Assembly (NCBI GenBank): GCA_023415835.1
Contig: JAEZJK010000049.1
Coordinates: forward strand, 7,377 to 71,376
DNA from: Bacillota bacterium
Lineage (GTDB): Bacteria > Bacillota > UBA4882 > UBA8346
Length of the DNA stretch: 64,000 nucleotides
Direction: 5' to 3'
The translations under genes and the position numbers were made by a program. The notes under the pieces were generated by a model, which saw nothing but the letters and a program-made list of their open reading frames with translations, was not told the origin of the DNA and did no database searches. This document shows positions 1 to 8,886 of this stretch, piece after piece (position 1 is the stretch's first letter; each line of letters opens with the position of its first letter).

Positions 1-1
1 C

Positions 2-463
2 CCTGAGTGGGCTTCTACCTCTACAGTTGAATGGCACTTAGATCCCAACTACTCCACAAATCATTACCTCTATTTTTCTGCGTCAAATTGTGGTGTCGCA
101 CAATGGCACCAACTGATAACCCCTTTTAAAACAGATTTAAGCGGCTGTCTCGAGTTCGAATTAAAATCCGGCAAGGAATATTTTATATCATTGAAGGCCA
201 AGTCTAGTTCAGTCGGCGGAAGGATACATGCAACCCTTAATCACTTCCCATATTTTACTGAGTATTACGGTGGACTTGTAATCTACACTACAACCGAGCT
301 TAAAACGTATACTAAATATATCGGAGTAGGTAATGGCGAGAAGGTTCGGTTCGCTCTCAGCTTGGGTAATTTAGAAGCAGAAGCAGCAGAAAGCGGCGTA
401 GTTGAGAGAACAAATGACAATGTTCAATTTTTTATCGACAACGTTCAACTTTTAGAACAATAA
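2..463 (+). CDS. C-terminal part of a protein with a carbohydrate-binding-module-like domain (5' truncated)
   Basis: The reading frame is open from the left edge of the window and ends at TAA, giving 153 residues with no start inside the window. The pattern is that of a beta-sandwich (CBM4/9/22-like) domain: short alternating strands, an aromatic-rich middle (FPYFTEYYGG) and a closing FFIDNVQLLEQ, which resembles the IDDVxL end of such modules. This is a family resemblance seen by eye, not a profile match. The protein could be an extracellular glycosidase, a surface protein or a cell-wall protein; the catalytic part would lie upstream of the window. A terminator follows directly, so the gene ends a transcription unit. 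The TTG at 191 is internal and is not needed as a start. Confidence 0.5.
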   Translation, partial: PEWASTSTVEWHLDPNYSTNHYLYFSASNCGVAQWHQLITPFKTDLSGCLEFELKSGKEYFISLKAKSSSVGGRIHATLNHFPYFTEYYGGLVIYTTTELKTYTKYIGVGNGEKVRFALSLGNLEAEAAESGVVERTNDNVQFFIDNVQLLEQ

Positions 464-486
464 TTAAGAACTGCAATAAAGAAGAG

Positions 487-537
487 CAGGACATATTTTA
501 CTGTCAAAAACGACGTCAAATATGTCCTGATTTTTTT
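487..537 (+). terminator. Rho-independent terminator after the truncated gene
   Basis: A perfect 12-bp stem (CAGGACATATTT at 487-498 with its complement at 518-529) encloses a 19-nt loop and is followed by seven T residues at 531-537. It begins 24 nt after the stop codon of the upstream plus-strand gene. Confidence 0.8.
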
Positions 538-716
538 AAGGATTAGTTTAAAAAACCGAACCATCTTTAGTTGGATTTCCCAAAGCCACGGTAGTATCGC
601 ACATTTAAGAGACCCTGACAGTCTACCGATTAAAAAAATGATATCTAATTTATAATTTGGCAATCAAAAAAACCCTCCCAACCAAGGAAGAATTTAGCTG
701 TATAATACTATTTTTC

Positions 717-770
717 TTTAAAGTCAAAAATCAAAAAACAGACCTTAGACTTTTGACTTTGAACTTTAAA
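717..770. repeat. Stuttering AAAGTCAAAA dyad downstream of prmA
   Basis: An imperfect inverted repeat runs from TTTAAAGTC (717-725) to GAACTTTAAA (761-770), with AAAGTCAAAA at 720-729 pairing with TTTTGACTTT at 751-760. It lies immediately 3' of prmA on the minus strand and may act as a transcript end. It belongs in style to the low-complexity intergenic dyads near 36.6 and 47.3 kb. Confidence 0.5.
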
Positions 771-1694
771 TCAGGGTTCGTATTTAAAGATCAATCCCAC
801 CCAACCCTCTTCAAAGAGGTGTTTGACATCGGTAAAACCATGTTTATTCAAACATTCCAAGACATCCGGCAAACGCTCCTCAATGATTCCCGAAGCCAGA
901 AACATACCTCCCGGCTCCAGAACCTTCACCAATTGGGGAACAATCGCCAAAATCGCGTTGGCAATAATATTGGCTACCACCAGGTTAAACTTAGAATCCA
1001 ACGGCCGTTCCAACAAGTTACTCTCATAGGCCTCAATAAACCCTTCCATTCGGTTTCGCTTAATATTTTCCAAAGCCACTTTTACCGCAATCGGATCAAT
1101 ATCCGTAGCAACCACTCTTTTAGCGCCTAGCTTGGCGCCGGCTAACGCCAGTATTCCGGAGCCCGTCCCCACATCAAGCATCTCCGTTTGGGGCGTAATT
1201 ATCTCCTGAAGCAGTCCGACACAGAGCCTAGTAGTGGGATGGGTCCCGGTCCCGAAAGCCATTCCCGGATCCAACTCAACCACGATTTCATCGTTTTTCG
1301 AAACATACTCTTCCCAACTCGGTTTAATAACTATCATACCGATATGTTCCGGCTTAAAATATTGTTTCCAAGCTTCAGCCCAATCCTCTTCCTGTACCTG
1401 TTTTAGCTCAAGTTCCACCACGATCCCGATCAGCGCTAGGATTCGTTCTTTAATGCGTGTGAGGCGTTCACCCAAGCGGTCATCCACTGGTAGATAGGAT
1501 TGGACCCCGAACTGATTGGGAAGCTTAAATTCGTTGCCAAGATACTCGTCATCTTGAAATGGCTTATCCTTAAGGATTCCAGGATCGTCAAAGACAACCC
1601 CGCCGGAGCCTTCTTCCTGAAAAATTTCGGCCACAATCTCACCAAATTCGGCCGGGACTTTTACTTTAACTTCGCACCAGTTGGACCCGCTCAT
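771..1694 (-). CDS. prmA: Ribosomal protein L11 methyltransferase PrmA
   Basis: The 307-residue product is a SAM-dependent methyltransferase that trimethylates ribosomal protein L11 in the cytoplasm. An N-terminal substrate-recognition domain of about 100 residues precedes the Rossmann domain. The latter shows the SAM-binding motif LDVGTGSGILALAGAKLGA, then VATDIDPIAV and VVANIIANAI, the last being the NI(V/I)AN signature typical of PrmA. Length matches the family. The ATG follows AGGAGG at 1699-1704. It is the last gene of the heat-shock cluster, the usual place for prmA after dnaJ in Bacillota. A structured repeat (1707-1846) fills the gap to dnaJ, so prmA may be uncoupled from or differently expressed than the chaperone genes. 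Confidence 0.95.
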   Translation of the reverse strand: MSGSNWCEVKVKVPAEFGEIVAEIFQEEGSGGVVFDDPGILKDKPFQDDEYLGNEFKLPNQFGVQSYLPVDDRLGERLTRIKERILALIGIVVELELKQVQEEDWAEAWKQYFKPEHIGMIVIKPSWEEYVSKNDEIVVELDPGMAFGTGTHPTTRLCVGLLQEIITPQTEMLDVGTGSGILALAGAKLGAKRVVATDIDPIAVKVALENIKRNRMEGFIEAYESNLLERPLDSKFNLVVANIIANAILAIVPQLVKVLEPGGMFLASGIIEERLPDVLECLNKHGFTDVKHLFEEGWVGLIFKYEP

Positions 1695-1706
1695 TAAACC
1701 TCCTGT

Positions 1707-1846
1707 AAATATATAAATCGAAATAATTTTGAATAATATTTTCCATCCTTAAATCATGGATGGAAAGGGCAAATTATTGAATTTATTTCAATTCATGAAT
1801 CTAGGAAAATATGTCGTATTCGCCCCAATAACTATTGCAAACATAT
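1707..1846. repeat. Two-hairpin intergenic element, copy A (upstream of prmA)
   Basis: An AT-rich element closely matches 17582-17732. Hairpin 1 has outer arms near ATATAAATCGAAATAA and TTTATTTCAATTCAT and a GC-richer core TTTCCATCC/GGATGGAAA (about 1740-1766). Hairpin 2 (about 1811-1846) is a decayed form of the ATATGTCGCAATAA dyad that is nearly perfect in copy B. The element ends only 13 nt before the prmA start codon, so it would lie in the 5' leader of prmA RNA. Confidence 0.75.
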
Positions 1847-1977
1847 TTAGTTAAAAAGAGGAGATACAACTCCTCTTTAATAACCCTAATTCATAGCAAT
1901 CCGAATCCGAGATCTTCGTAAGCTTTTCTACTGTCTCCTGATTCCTGAATACTAAATACCATAACCCATACAATCTA

Positions 1978-3117
1978 CTACTTAAACGCATCCTTCACCT
2001 TATTGATAAAACCTTTGTCATCATCAGAAAGGTTCTCCCCAAATGATAAAGCCAATTTTTTCAACAATTCACGCTGTTCTCCGTTGAGTTTGGTAGGAAT
2101 GGTGATTTTCACTTTTACAAAATGATCGCCCCGGCCATGACCCCTTAATTGGGGAATGCCATGCCCTTTCATCCTAAAGGAAGTGCCATGTTGGGTCCCT
2201 TCCGGAATCCGTAATTCTACTTTTCCATCCAGAGTGTCTACTGAGACCGTAGTTCCCATCGTTGCTTGGGTAATGCTCAATTTAATCTCGCTGTAAACAT
2301 CGTGGCCCTGGCGTTCAAATTTGGGATGGGCTTTGACAAAAATATAAATATATAAGTCCCCGGCGGAACCGCCCTTGATCCCGGCCTCACCTTCGTTAGA
2401 TACTCTTAATCGGGAACCGCTTTCCACTCCGGCCGGAATTTTAACGTCAATCTTCCGGTTTTTCCTGATCCGTCCGCTACCACTGCATTCGGTGCAAGGA
2501 GTTTCAATGGTTTTCCCTTCCCCATGGCACTTTTCACACGTCCTGACATTGACAAACCTACCGAAAGCGGTATTTTGAGTAACTTGAACTTGCCCTGTCC
2601 CGTTACAATTGGAACAAGACTTAATCGGGGTTCCCGGTTTAGCCATATTTCCCTTACAAGTCGGGCATACTTCGGTTCGGGGGACCTCAATCGTAGTCTC
2701 TTTCCCGAAGGCCGCTTCTTCAAAAGTAATCTCCATATCATAACGGAGATCATTCCCCCGTTGAGGACCGGTGCGCTGCCGGGAACTCCTGCCACTACCG
2801 CCGAAAAACATGTCGAAAATATCCCCGAACCCATCAAAACCGAAATCACCAAATCCGCCGCCGTTAAATCCCCCAGCGCCAAAGTTAGGATCACTGGCCG
2901 CATGGCCGTAGTGATCGTAAGCGGAGCGTTTTTGGGGGTCGCTTAGGACGCTATAGGCTTCATTGACCTCTTTAAACTTCGCTTCGGCCTCTTTCGGATT
3001 GTCTTTATTAACATCTGGATGGTACTGACGGGCCAACTTCCGGTAAGCTTTTTTTATCTCTTCCTCAGTCGCGGCTTTTGAGACCCCCAGCACCTCATAA
3101 TAATCTCGTTTTGCCAT
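1978..3117 (-). CDS. dnaJ: Chaperone DnaJ (Hsp40)
   Basis: The 379-residue product is the DnaK co-chaperone that delivers substrates and stimulates ATP hydrolysis. The J domain (about 1-70) carries the HPD motif at 33-35. A Gly/Phe-rich linker (about 77-110) follows, then the zinc domain with four Cys pairs: CPTCKGNM, CSNCNGTG, CEKCHGEG and CTECSGSG. The first repeat has Met where the CxxCxGxG motif normally ends in Gly; all eight cysteines remain. The two C-terminal substrate-binding barrels complete a full-length type I DnaJ. It lies downstream of dnaK, separated by a 103-bp palindromic element. A reasonable AAGGGA ribosome binding site precedes the ATG. Confidence 0.97.
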   Translation of the reverse strand: MAKRDYYEVLGVSKAATEEEIKKAYRKLARQYHPDVNKDNPKEAEAKFKEVNEAYSVLSDPQKRSAYDHYGHAASDPNFGAGGFNGGGFGDFGFDGFGDIFDMFFGGSGRSSRQRTGPQRGNDLRYDMEITFEEAAFGKETTIEVPRTEVCPTCKGNMAKPGTPIKSCSNCNGTGQVQVTQNTAFGRFVNVRTCEKCHGEGKTIETPCTECSGSGRIRKNRKIDVKIPAGVESGSRLRVSNEGEAGIKGGSAGDLYIYIFVKAHPKFERQGHDVYSEIKLSITQATMGTTVSVDTLDGKVELRIPEGTQHGTSFRMKGHGIPQLRGHGRGDHFVKVKITIPTKLNGEQRELLKKLALSFGENLSDDDKGFINKVKDAFK

Positions 3118-3139
3118 TTTATTTCCCTTCAGTACTTAT

Positions 3140-3242
3140 TTCTGCTTTGGTAAATTTGAACTTGCGTTTTGAAAATAACGCGTTAAACCGTTCGCGATTA
3201 TTTTCAAAACGTCTTTTTATAATGAACTTACCAAAGTAGAAT
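3140..3242. repeat. MITE-like palindromic element, copy 1 (between dnaK and dnaJ)
   Basis: This 103-bp element has inverted termini (TTCTGCTTTGGTAA at the left, complement of TTCTACTTTGGTAAGTTC at the right) and a second internal dyad, GTTTTGAAAATAA/TTATTTTCAAAAC. It is nearly identical, in reverse orientation, to 51580-51682 and 55507-55607. It abuts the dnaK stop codon, and the heptamer TACTTAT occurs on both sides (3133-3139 and 3243-3249), which may be a target-site duplication. Confidence 0.85.
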
Positions 3243-5092
3243 TACTTATCGTCTTGTACTTTATAATCGGCGTCAACCGTCGGACCTTCGGCTTGGGGTC
3301 CATATCCGGTAGGGCCTTCATCCGGTCCGGCCCCGGTTGCCCCGGCTTGGCCTTGGCCAGCAGCCTGGTTGTAAATTGTTGCCGAAAGTTCGTGAAGGAC
3401 TTTTTCCAAGGCTTCTTTTTTAGCTTTAATTCCTGCAATGTCCTTGGCGGTCACCGCTTGCTGTAATTCTTCCTTGGCCTTTTGAATCTTTTCCACCTGA
3501 ACCTTATCGGCTTTATCCCCAATATCTTTTAAGGTTTTATCAACCGTATAAATCATGCTGTCAGCTTCATTAAACGTATCTATTTCTTCACGGCGGCGTT
3601 TGTCTTCCTCCGCATGGGACTCGGCGTCTTTCACCATTTTATTGATCTGGTCGTCACTCAAACCGCTGGAAGTAGTAATCGTAACCTTTTGTTCCTTACC
3701 CGTCCCTTTATCTTTCGCCGATACATGGACAATCCCGTTAGCATCGATATCAAACGTGACTTCAACCTGTGGAATGCCCCGCGGCGCCGGTGGAATTCCA
3801 TCCAACCGGAACTGGCCCAAGGTAACATTGTCGGCAGCCATCGGACGTTCTCCTTGAAGGACATGAATGTCGACCGCAGTCTGATTATCGGCGGCAGTGG
3901 AAAAGATTTGACTTTTTGAAGTCGGAATGGTCGTATTACGGTCGATGATCCTAGTGAAAACACCGCCCAAAGTCTCTAAACCTAGCGAAAGCGGAGTAAC
4001 GTCAAGTAAAACGATGTCTTTAACTTCTCCCACTAATACACCGGCTTGAATCGCAGCTCCGACCGCCACCACTTCATCGGGGTTGACCCCTTTAAACGGC
4101 TCCTTGCCAATTAATTTCTTTACCATTTCCTGGACTGCCGGGATCCTAATCGAACCACCGACCAAAATAACTTTATCAATGTCTTTTGGTTCCAATCCGG
4201 CATCGGCCAAGGCCCGTTTGGTAGGCCCGACAGTGGCTTCCACTAAGTCGGCGGTAATTTCATCAAATTTGGCCCTGGTCAAAGTCATATCCAAATGCCG
4301 CGGCTCGCCATTGACAGCTGTAATAAACGGAAGGTTGATCGCAGTTGAAGTTAACCCGGATAATTCGATTTTCGCTTTTTCCGCCGCTTCCCGTAAACGC
4401 TGGAGCGCCATTCGGTCGTTACGGAGATCCACTCCCTGATCTTTTTTAAAGTTCTCCGCCATCCAAGTGACGACCCGTTCGTCAAAATCATCCCCGCCCA
4501 AGCGGTTGTTCCCGCTAGTTGCCTTAACTTCAAAAACACCATCGCCTAACTCTAAAATCGATACGTCAAAAGTCCCTCCACCCAAGTCGTAGACGAGGAT
4601 AATATGGTCTTCGCCTTTTTCAATACCGTATGCCAACGATGCCGAAGTCGGTTCATTTATGATTCGCAAAACTTCCAATCCGGCAATCTTACCTGCGTCT
4701 TTAGTCGCTTGACGTTGGGAGTCGGAGAAATATGCCGGTACGGTAATTACCGCTTTCTCTACTTTCTCGCCCAAATAAGCTTCGGCGTCCGCTTTCATTT
4801 TTTGGAGAATCATGGCCGAGATCTCTTGGGGCGTATACTGTTTGTCGTCAATACTTACTTTGTAATCAGTCCCCATTCGGCGTTTAATCGAAGATACAGT
4901 CCGGTCTGGATTTGCCACAGCCTGCCTTTTAGCTACCTGCCCCACCATCCGTTCACCGTTTTTCGAAAAAGCCACTACGGAAGGAGTGGTCCGTCCGCCC
5001 TCGGCATTGGGGATGACTACCGGCTCTCCGCCTTCCATAACTGCCATACATGAATTAGTTGTGCCTAAATCAATACCTAGTACCTTTGCCAT
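3242..5092 (-). CDS. dnaK: Molecular chaperone DnaK (Hsp70)
   Basis: The 616-residue cytoplasmic ATPase begins MAKVLGIDLGTTNSCMAVME, the Hsp70 phosphate-1 loop. Other signatures visible are VYDLGGGTFDVSIL (phosphate 2), VILVGGSIRIPAVQ and LLDVTPLSLGLETLGGV (linker into the substrate-binding domain). The helical lid ends in a Gly/Ala/Gln-rich tail and the acidic DDK. Full family length, no lesions seen. It follows grpE and precedes dnaJ, as expected for the KJE machine. The stop TAA sits exactly at the edge of a palindromic element. Removing that element and one copy of the flanking heptamer would give an alternative ending DDKY-TGA placed just before the dnaJ ribosome binding site. Confidence 0.98.
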   Translation of the reverse strand: MAKVLGIDLGTTNSCMAVMEGGEPVVIPNAEGGRTTPSVVAFSKNGERMVGQVAKRQAVANPDRTVSSIKRRMGTDYKVSIDDKQYTPQEISAMILQKMKADAEAYLGEKVEKAVITVPAYFSDSQRQATKDAGKIAGLEVLRIINEPTSASLAYGIEKGEDHIILVYDLGGGTFDVSILELGDGVFEVKATSGNNRLGGDDFDERVVTWMAENFKKDQGVDLRNDRMALQRLREAAEKAKIELSGLTSTAINLPFITAVNGEPRHLDMTLTRAKFDEITADLVEATVGPTKRALADAGLEPKDIDKVILVGGSIRIPAVQEMVKKLIGKEPFKGVNPDEVVAVGAAIQAGVLVGEVKDIVLLDVTPLSLGLETLGGVFTRIIDRNTTIPTSKSQIFSTAADNQTAVDIHVLQGERPMAADNVTLGQFRLDGIPPAPRGIPQVEVTFDIDANGIVHVSAKDKGTGKEQKVTITTSSGLSDDQINKMVKDAESHAEEDKRRREEIDTFNEADSMIYTVDKTLKDIGDKADKVQVEKIQKAKEELQQAVTAKDIAGIKAKKEALEKVLHELSATIYNQAAGQGQAGATGAGPDEGPTGYGPQAEGPTVDADYKVQDDK

Positions 5093-5203
5093 TTAATGAA
5101 CCCCCATTTCAATATGTTATTCTTTTAAGATTAACAATCACTATAATCAATCCTTATTCAAGCTAAAAACGTTCTTGAAAAGGCACTGCTTACTGATATC
5201 CAT

Positions 5204-5794
5204 TCACTGTTTCGGGATCGCTACCTTTACCAAGGCCGGCCGAATTAATTTACCTTTATATTGATAACCTTTTTGCATTTCCTCGACTACCGTAGGGTGA
5301 AGGACAGCATCCGATTCTTCTTGAAATACCGCTTCCTGAAGTTCGGGATTGAAAGGTTCATTGACAGACGGTATTTCTTCAAGGCCATCGGCTTTAAGTA
5401 TATTCTGGAATTGACGCAAAATCAATTCTATGCCTTCCTGCCAACCCCGGGCGTTTTCACTTGTTTTATCGAAACAAGCTACCGCCCGTTCCATACTATC
5501 AAGCACCGGAAGGATTTTTTTCATAAGGTCTTCCCCGGCATAAAGCGATAACTGTTCAATCTCTTGCCGGCTGCGGCGCCTAAAATTTTCAAAATCAGCC
5601 TTAGCCCTTAACATCAGATTGTAAAATTCATCCTTCTCCTGCCGTACTCCGGCCAATTCTTTTTCCAATTGGGTGATTTTAGCGTCAGTGTCATCCCCTT
5701 TCGGCTTTTCTGGCACGTCTTGAGCTGTTCCTCCCAAGCTTTCTTGGGATTGAATGGTTTCAGCTGTTGGATCAAGCTGTTCTTGTTTGGACAT
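5204..5794 (-). CDS. grpE: Nucleotide exchange factor GrpE
   Basis: The 196-residue protein has an acidic, Gln/Glu-rich N-terminus, a long coiled coil (about 35-90, KITQLEKELAGVRQEKDEFY) and the conserved head with DNFRRR-like ENFRRRSRQE, LDSMERAV and the closing LIRPALVKVA. It releases ADP from DnaK as a dimer. The start has GGAGG five nt upstream. It lies between the group III chaperonin and dnaK in the same minus-strand array. Confidence 0.95.
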   Translation of the reverse strand: MSKQEQLDPTAETIQSQESLGGTAQDVPEKPKGDDTDAKITQLEKELAGVRQEKDEFYNLMLRAKADFENFRRRSRQEIEQLSLYAGEDLMKKILPVLDSMERAVACFDKTSENARGWQEGIELILRQFQNILKADGLEEIPSVNEPFNPELQEAVFQEESDAVLHPTVVEEMQKGYQYKGKLIRPALVKVAIPKQ

Positions 5795-5872
5795 GATGAC
5801 CTCCGTTTTTACTAATAGAAACTAAACATTATCTATGATTGTTTTACCATATTAAGGCTAAGAACTAAATTA

Positions 5873-7396
5873 TCAATCTTTCATCTTGACGATGGCATTA
5901 ATCCTTAGGATCGCTTCGACTACTTCCCCCGCCGACTTAAGGGCGTGATATTTAACTAAATAGGGGTCACAAACTCCAGTTTCAATCAAATCCTCCACCT
6001 TGCCGGTTTCACAATTAACCCCAACCCCCAATGAACCTGTCTCTTCCTGACTGGCCAAGGCTTCAGCCAATTTCTCCAGAGTATTAAAACCGGCATTAGC
6101 GCAAATTTGAGCCATCGGCCTTTTAAGGGCTTCAATTACACACCCAAACCCATAGCGGTTTAGATCCAGAGGAGGTTTTAGATTGAGGAACCGGGCTATT
6201 CCCAGTTCAACACTGCCTCCACCCGGGACGACCCCTCCACACCAAGCGGCTTGGACTGCTCCAGCGGCATCTTCGGTAATCCGTTTTTTCTCCTCGGCTA
6301 TTTCTTTAGTGTAAGCCCCGATTAAAAGCGTAACCATCTTCTGCTCCGGGTAACCCAGGACTTTAATATTCTTAAAATCTTCATCCACAATTATGGTGGC
6401 TGCTTTTCCAAATACCGGCCCTAATTCTTCAGGGGTTTTTAGAAGGCCTTCCCGTTTAACCGGACGCGCCCCGGTAAAAACAGCCAACCGCTCCCATTCA
6501 TGTCTGGGAACTCCTTGGATCCCGATGATACCTAAATCAGTCAAACAAGATTCGGCTAGATCCGAAATCGACCGGTCGGCAAAAACCCCTTTCACGCCCA
6601 TTCTCGCAAGTTGGTTGATACTTTCCCTGAGCAACTCTTGATTCTGAAGTTGACGGTTAAATCCGGCTTCGGTCCCTAACGCCTGATAATCGACTTTTAC
6701 CGGTTCCAGGGCGTCGTCGATGATTATGATCTTGCCGTCGTCAATCCGGTAAGGCATCCCCTTGTTTAACGGTTCCCGGTTAATAACAGTTCCCCGGATT
6801 ACCTCGGTTGAACTCCCTTCAAAAGCAAGGGTTTGATCCGCTAACTTAAACCCTGGTTTATTTAAATACTCCTCTCCCAAGGTTCGGGCCGCCTTAATTA
6901 CTAAGTTAGCCAAATCTTGATGGCCTCTAGCGGAAATCAAGGCGATTCGCTCTAAGAGCGGAGAATCTAAACGGCCGACTGTTATTTTAGCCTCTGCCAA
7001 AATTTTTAAAGCGGCGTCAATCCCCAGTTTAATTCCATCAATTACTTTAACAACCGGAACGCCCTTTAAGATCTGATTGACCCCTTCGGTAATCATACTC
7101 TCCGCTAAGAGTGAGGCGGTAGTGGTGCCATCTCCGACCTTCTCCTCCTGGAGTTGAATTGCGTTGATTAAAATCCTGGCTACCGGGTGAGTAATATCAA
7201 TGTTTTTCAAGATGGTAGCCCCGTCATTAGTGACGATCACTTCGCCATCTTGGTCAATTAACATGCAATCCAAACCCTTAGGCCCAAAAGTCCCGGCTAC
7301 GATTTGAGTTAAAGCCTGAATTGCTTCGGAGTTAGTTATTAAGGCTGATAAGTGTTGATTAGCCTCGGAACGCTCCGAATTATGGCTCGCTGTCAT
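5873..7396 (-). CDS. Group III (archaeal-type, thermosome-like) chaperonin in a bacterial dnaK operon
   Basis: The 507-residue product is a chaperonin of the thermosome/CCT fold, not GroEL. Motifs in order: FGPKGLD (37-43), VTNDGATIL (about 55-63), the nucleotide-binding GDGTTT (88-93), and VVPGGGSVE late in the protein. The C-terminal sequence from GVNCETGKVEDLIETGV onward, with its LRIN, resembles the group II ending. It would form an ATP-driven folding ring; such bacterial proteins (group III, e.g. in Carboxydothermus) are reported to work without a GroES lid. It lies between hrcA and grpE, so it is probably co-induced by heat through CIRCE. The 254-nt gap upstream also contains an extended -10-like motif at 7498-7506, so a second promoter is possible. 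The start follows GGGAGG. No gene for a second ring subunit is visible nearby. Confidence 0.93.
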   Translation of the reverse strand: MTASHNSERSEANQHLSALITNSEAIQALTQIVAGTFGPKGLDCMLIDQDGEVIVTNDGATILKNIDITHPVARILINAIQLQEEKVGDGTTTASLLAESMITEGVNQILKGVPVVKVIDGIKLGIDAALKILAEAKITVGRLDSPLLERIALISARGHQDLANLVIKAARTLGEEYLNKPGFKLADQTLAFEGSSTEVIRGTVINREPLNKGMPYRIDDGKIIIIDDALEPVKVDYQALGTEAGFNRQLQNQELLRESINQLARMGVKGVFADRSISDLAESCLTDLGIIGIQGVPRHEWERLAVFTGARPVKREGLLKTPEELGPVFGKAATIIVDEDFKNIKVLGYPEQKMVTLLIGAYTKEIAEEKKRITEDAAGAVQAAWCGGVVPGGGSVELGIARFLNLKPPLDLNRYGFGCVIEALKRPMAQICANAGFNTLEKLAEALASQEETGSLGVGVNCETGKVEDLIETGVCDPYLVKYHALKSAGEVVEAILRINAIVKMKD

Positions 7397-7650
7397 GATA
7401 ACCTCCCGTCACTCGATCCAAATCAGTTAATCTCGTAATTTCACTTCCATCAAATGAAACCTGAAATGGACGGCTAAGGTTATTATTGACAGTCCGCAGT
7501 ATAACAATAATCTAAACTTTTCAAGGCAAGAGGCCACAAGGCATGAGAAAGAAGTATTGAGTGCCTAACCTTTTGCCCTTTTTCTAGGATTTTGGGCTCT
7601 AAACTTTGAATCCTGAATTATAGGCTTATATCTTGAATTAATTACCCTTA

Positions 7651-8697
7651 TTACCGGCTAGGTTTACAGATTTGAGTTAACAACTTGCTTAAAATTCCAG
7701 CTGTATATTCCACAATCGGCAATACTTTAGCATATTCCATCCGGGTAGGGCCTAGCACACCTATTACACCTACAGTCCTCCCGGCGATTTCATACCCGGC
7801 TGTTACTACGCTACAGTCTTGAATCCCAAAGTCCTCATTTTCACTTCCGATTTTAACTTTAGCCCCTTTTTGTAGGTTGTTAGTTAAAAGCTTATATAGG
7901 CATTCTTCCTCTTCTAATGTCTTCATTAAAGGCTTAAACTTTAAAACGTCCGAAAACTCCGGTTGTTCAAGAATTTTAGTGGCGCCGTCCACAATGACCC
8001 GTTCCTGATAGTGATCGGCAATTGATTTAATTAATGCCTTAACAGCCTCGCTAAAAAATTGATCTTGAAAAACTATCTCCGAACGAAGCTCTTTAAGGAC
8101 ATTATCTTTGAGGTCCCTAAGGTTCATCCCGCGTAGTTTCTGATTAAGCAAATTGGAGATCCGGTCCAATTCGAGGTTGGTAATCTCATTATCAAGTTCA
8201 ATTACCCTGTTCTCCACATAACCGGTATCGGTAACGATTAAAACCAAAATTGTTTTCTCCGAGAGCTTTACTAGTTGAATGTGCCGGAATATCGCCGTTT
8301 GGATCTGCGGTCCAAGCACCATCGAAGGATATTTGGTAAATTGCGCTAATATCTTTGATGTTTGATGGATTACGGCCTCAATCTCACGGTGATGTTTTTC
8401 AAGCTCGCGATAGATTAGTTCTATTTCTTTTTCGTTCAATTGCCGCATGGACATTAAGGTGTCCACATAATAACGGTAACCTTTTTCAGAAGGGACCCTT
8501 CCAGCCGAGGTATGCGGTTGCTCCAAATACCCGCCCTCTTCAAGATCGGCCATTTCATTACGGATCGTCGCCGGTGATAAACCAAGGTCATGTCTCCGGG
8601 CAATCGTCCGGGATCCAACCGGTTCAGCTGAGGCGATATAATCGTCGGTAACAACCTTTAAAATCTGCTTCTTTCTTCCGTCAAGCTCGGAGGCCAT
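7651..8697 (-). CDS. hrcA: Heat-inducible transcription repressor HrcA
   Basis: The 348-residue protein has an N-terminal winged helix (about 1-75; VGSRTIARRHDLGLSPATIRNEMADLEE is split here as SRTIARRHDLGLSPATIRN and its continuation), then a GAF-like domain with an inserted dimerization segment. It represses class I heat-shock genes by binding CIRCE, and its own folding usually depends on the chaperonin. A perfect CIRCE lies 28 nt upstream of its ATG, so it is autoregulated. It heads the hrcA-chaperonin-grpE-dnaK-dnaJ array. Full length, GAGGTG ribosome binding site. Confidence 0.97.
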   Translation of the reverse strand: MASELDGRKKQILKVVTDDYIASAEPVGSRTIARRHDLGLSPATIRNEMADLEEGGYLEQPHTSAGRVPSEKGYRYYVDTLMSMRQLNEKEIELIYRELEKHHREIEAVIHQTSKILAQFTKYPSMVLGPQIQTAIFRHIQLVKLSEKTILVLIVTDTGYVENRVIELDNEITNLELDRISNLLNQKLRGMNLRDLKDNVLKELRSEIVFQDQFFSEAVKALIKSIADHYQERVIVDGATKILEQPEFSDVLKFKPLMKTLEEEECLYKLLTNNLQKGAKVKIGSENEDFGIQDCSVVTAGYEIAGRTVGVIGVLGPTRMEYAKVLPIVEYTAGILSKLLTQICKPSR

Positions 8698-8724
8698 AAG
8701 AGCACCTCATTTCAAGCGTTTTTG

Positions 8725-8751
8725 TTAGCACTCTGGTTTAGCGAGTGCTAA
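8725..8751 (-). promoter_or_regulatory. CIRCE operator (HrcA binding site)
   Basis: TTAGCACTC (8725-8733), a 9-nt spacer, and GAGTGCTAA (8743-8751) match the CIRCE consensus without a mismatch. It lies between the sigma-A promoter at 8761-8789 and the hrcA start, where it would block transcription or act in the leader. Confidence 0.97.
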
Positions 8752-8760
8752 TCTAATTAA

Positions 8761-8789
8761 AAAATATCACTGCCAATATGGTTTGTCAA
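8761..8789 (-). promoter_or_regulatory. Sigma-A promoter of the hrcA heat-shock operon
   Basis: On the minus strand a perfect -35 TTGACA (8784-8789) is followed after 17 nt by TATTTT (8761-8766). The CIRCE operator begins 9 nt downstream of the -10 box, in the usual arrangement for class I heat-shock genes. Confidence 0.85.
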
Positions 8790-8886
8790 GAGTTTTAACA
8801 TCAGTTTATTATTTAGGGACGGTAATTTAACAAACAAAATTTAGGACCATTGAATTCTACCTAATCGGCGGGGTAATACAACTCTT

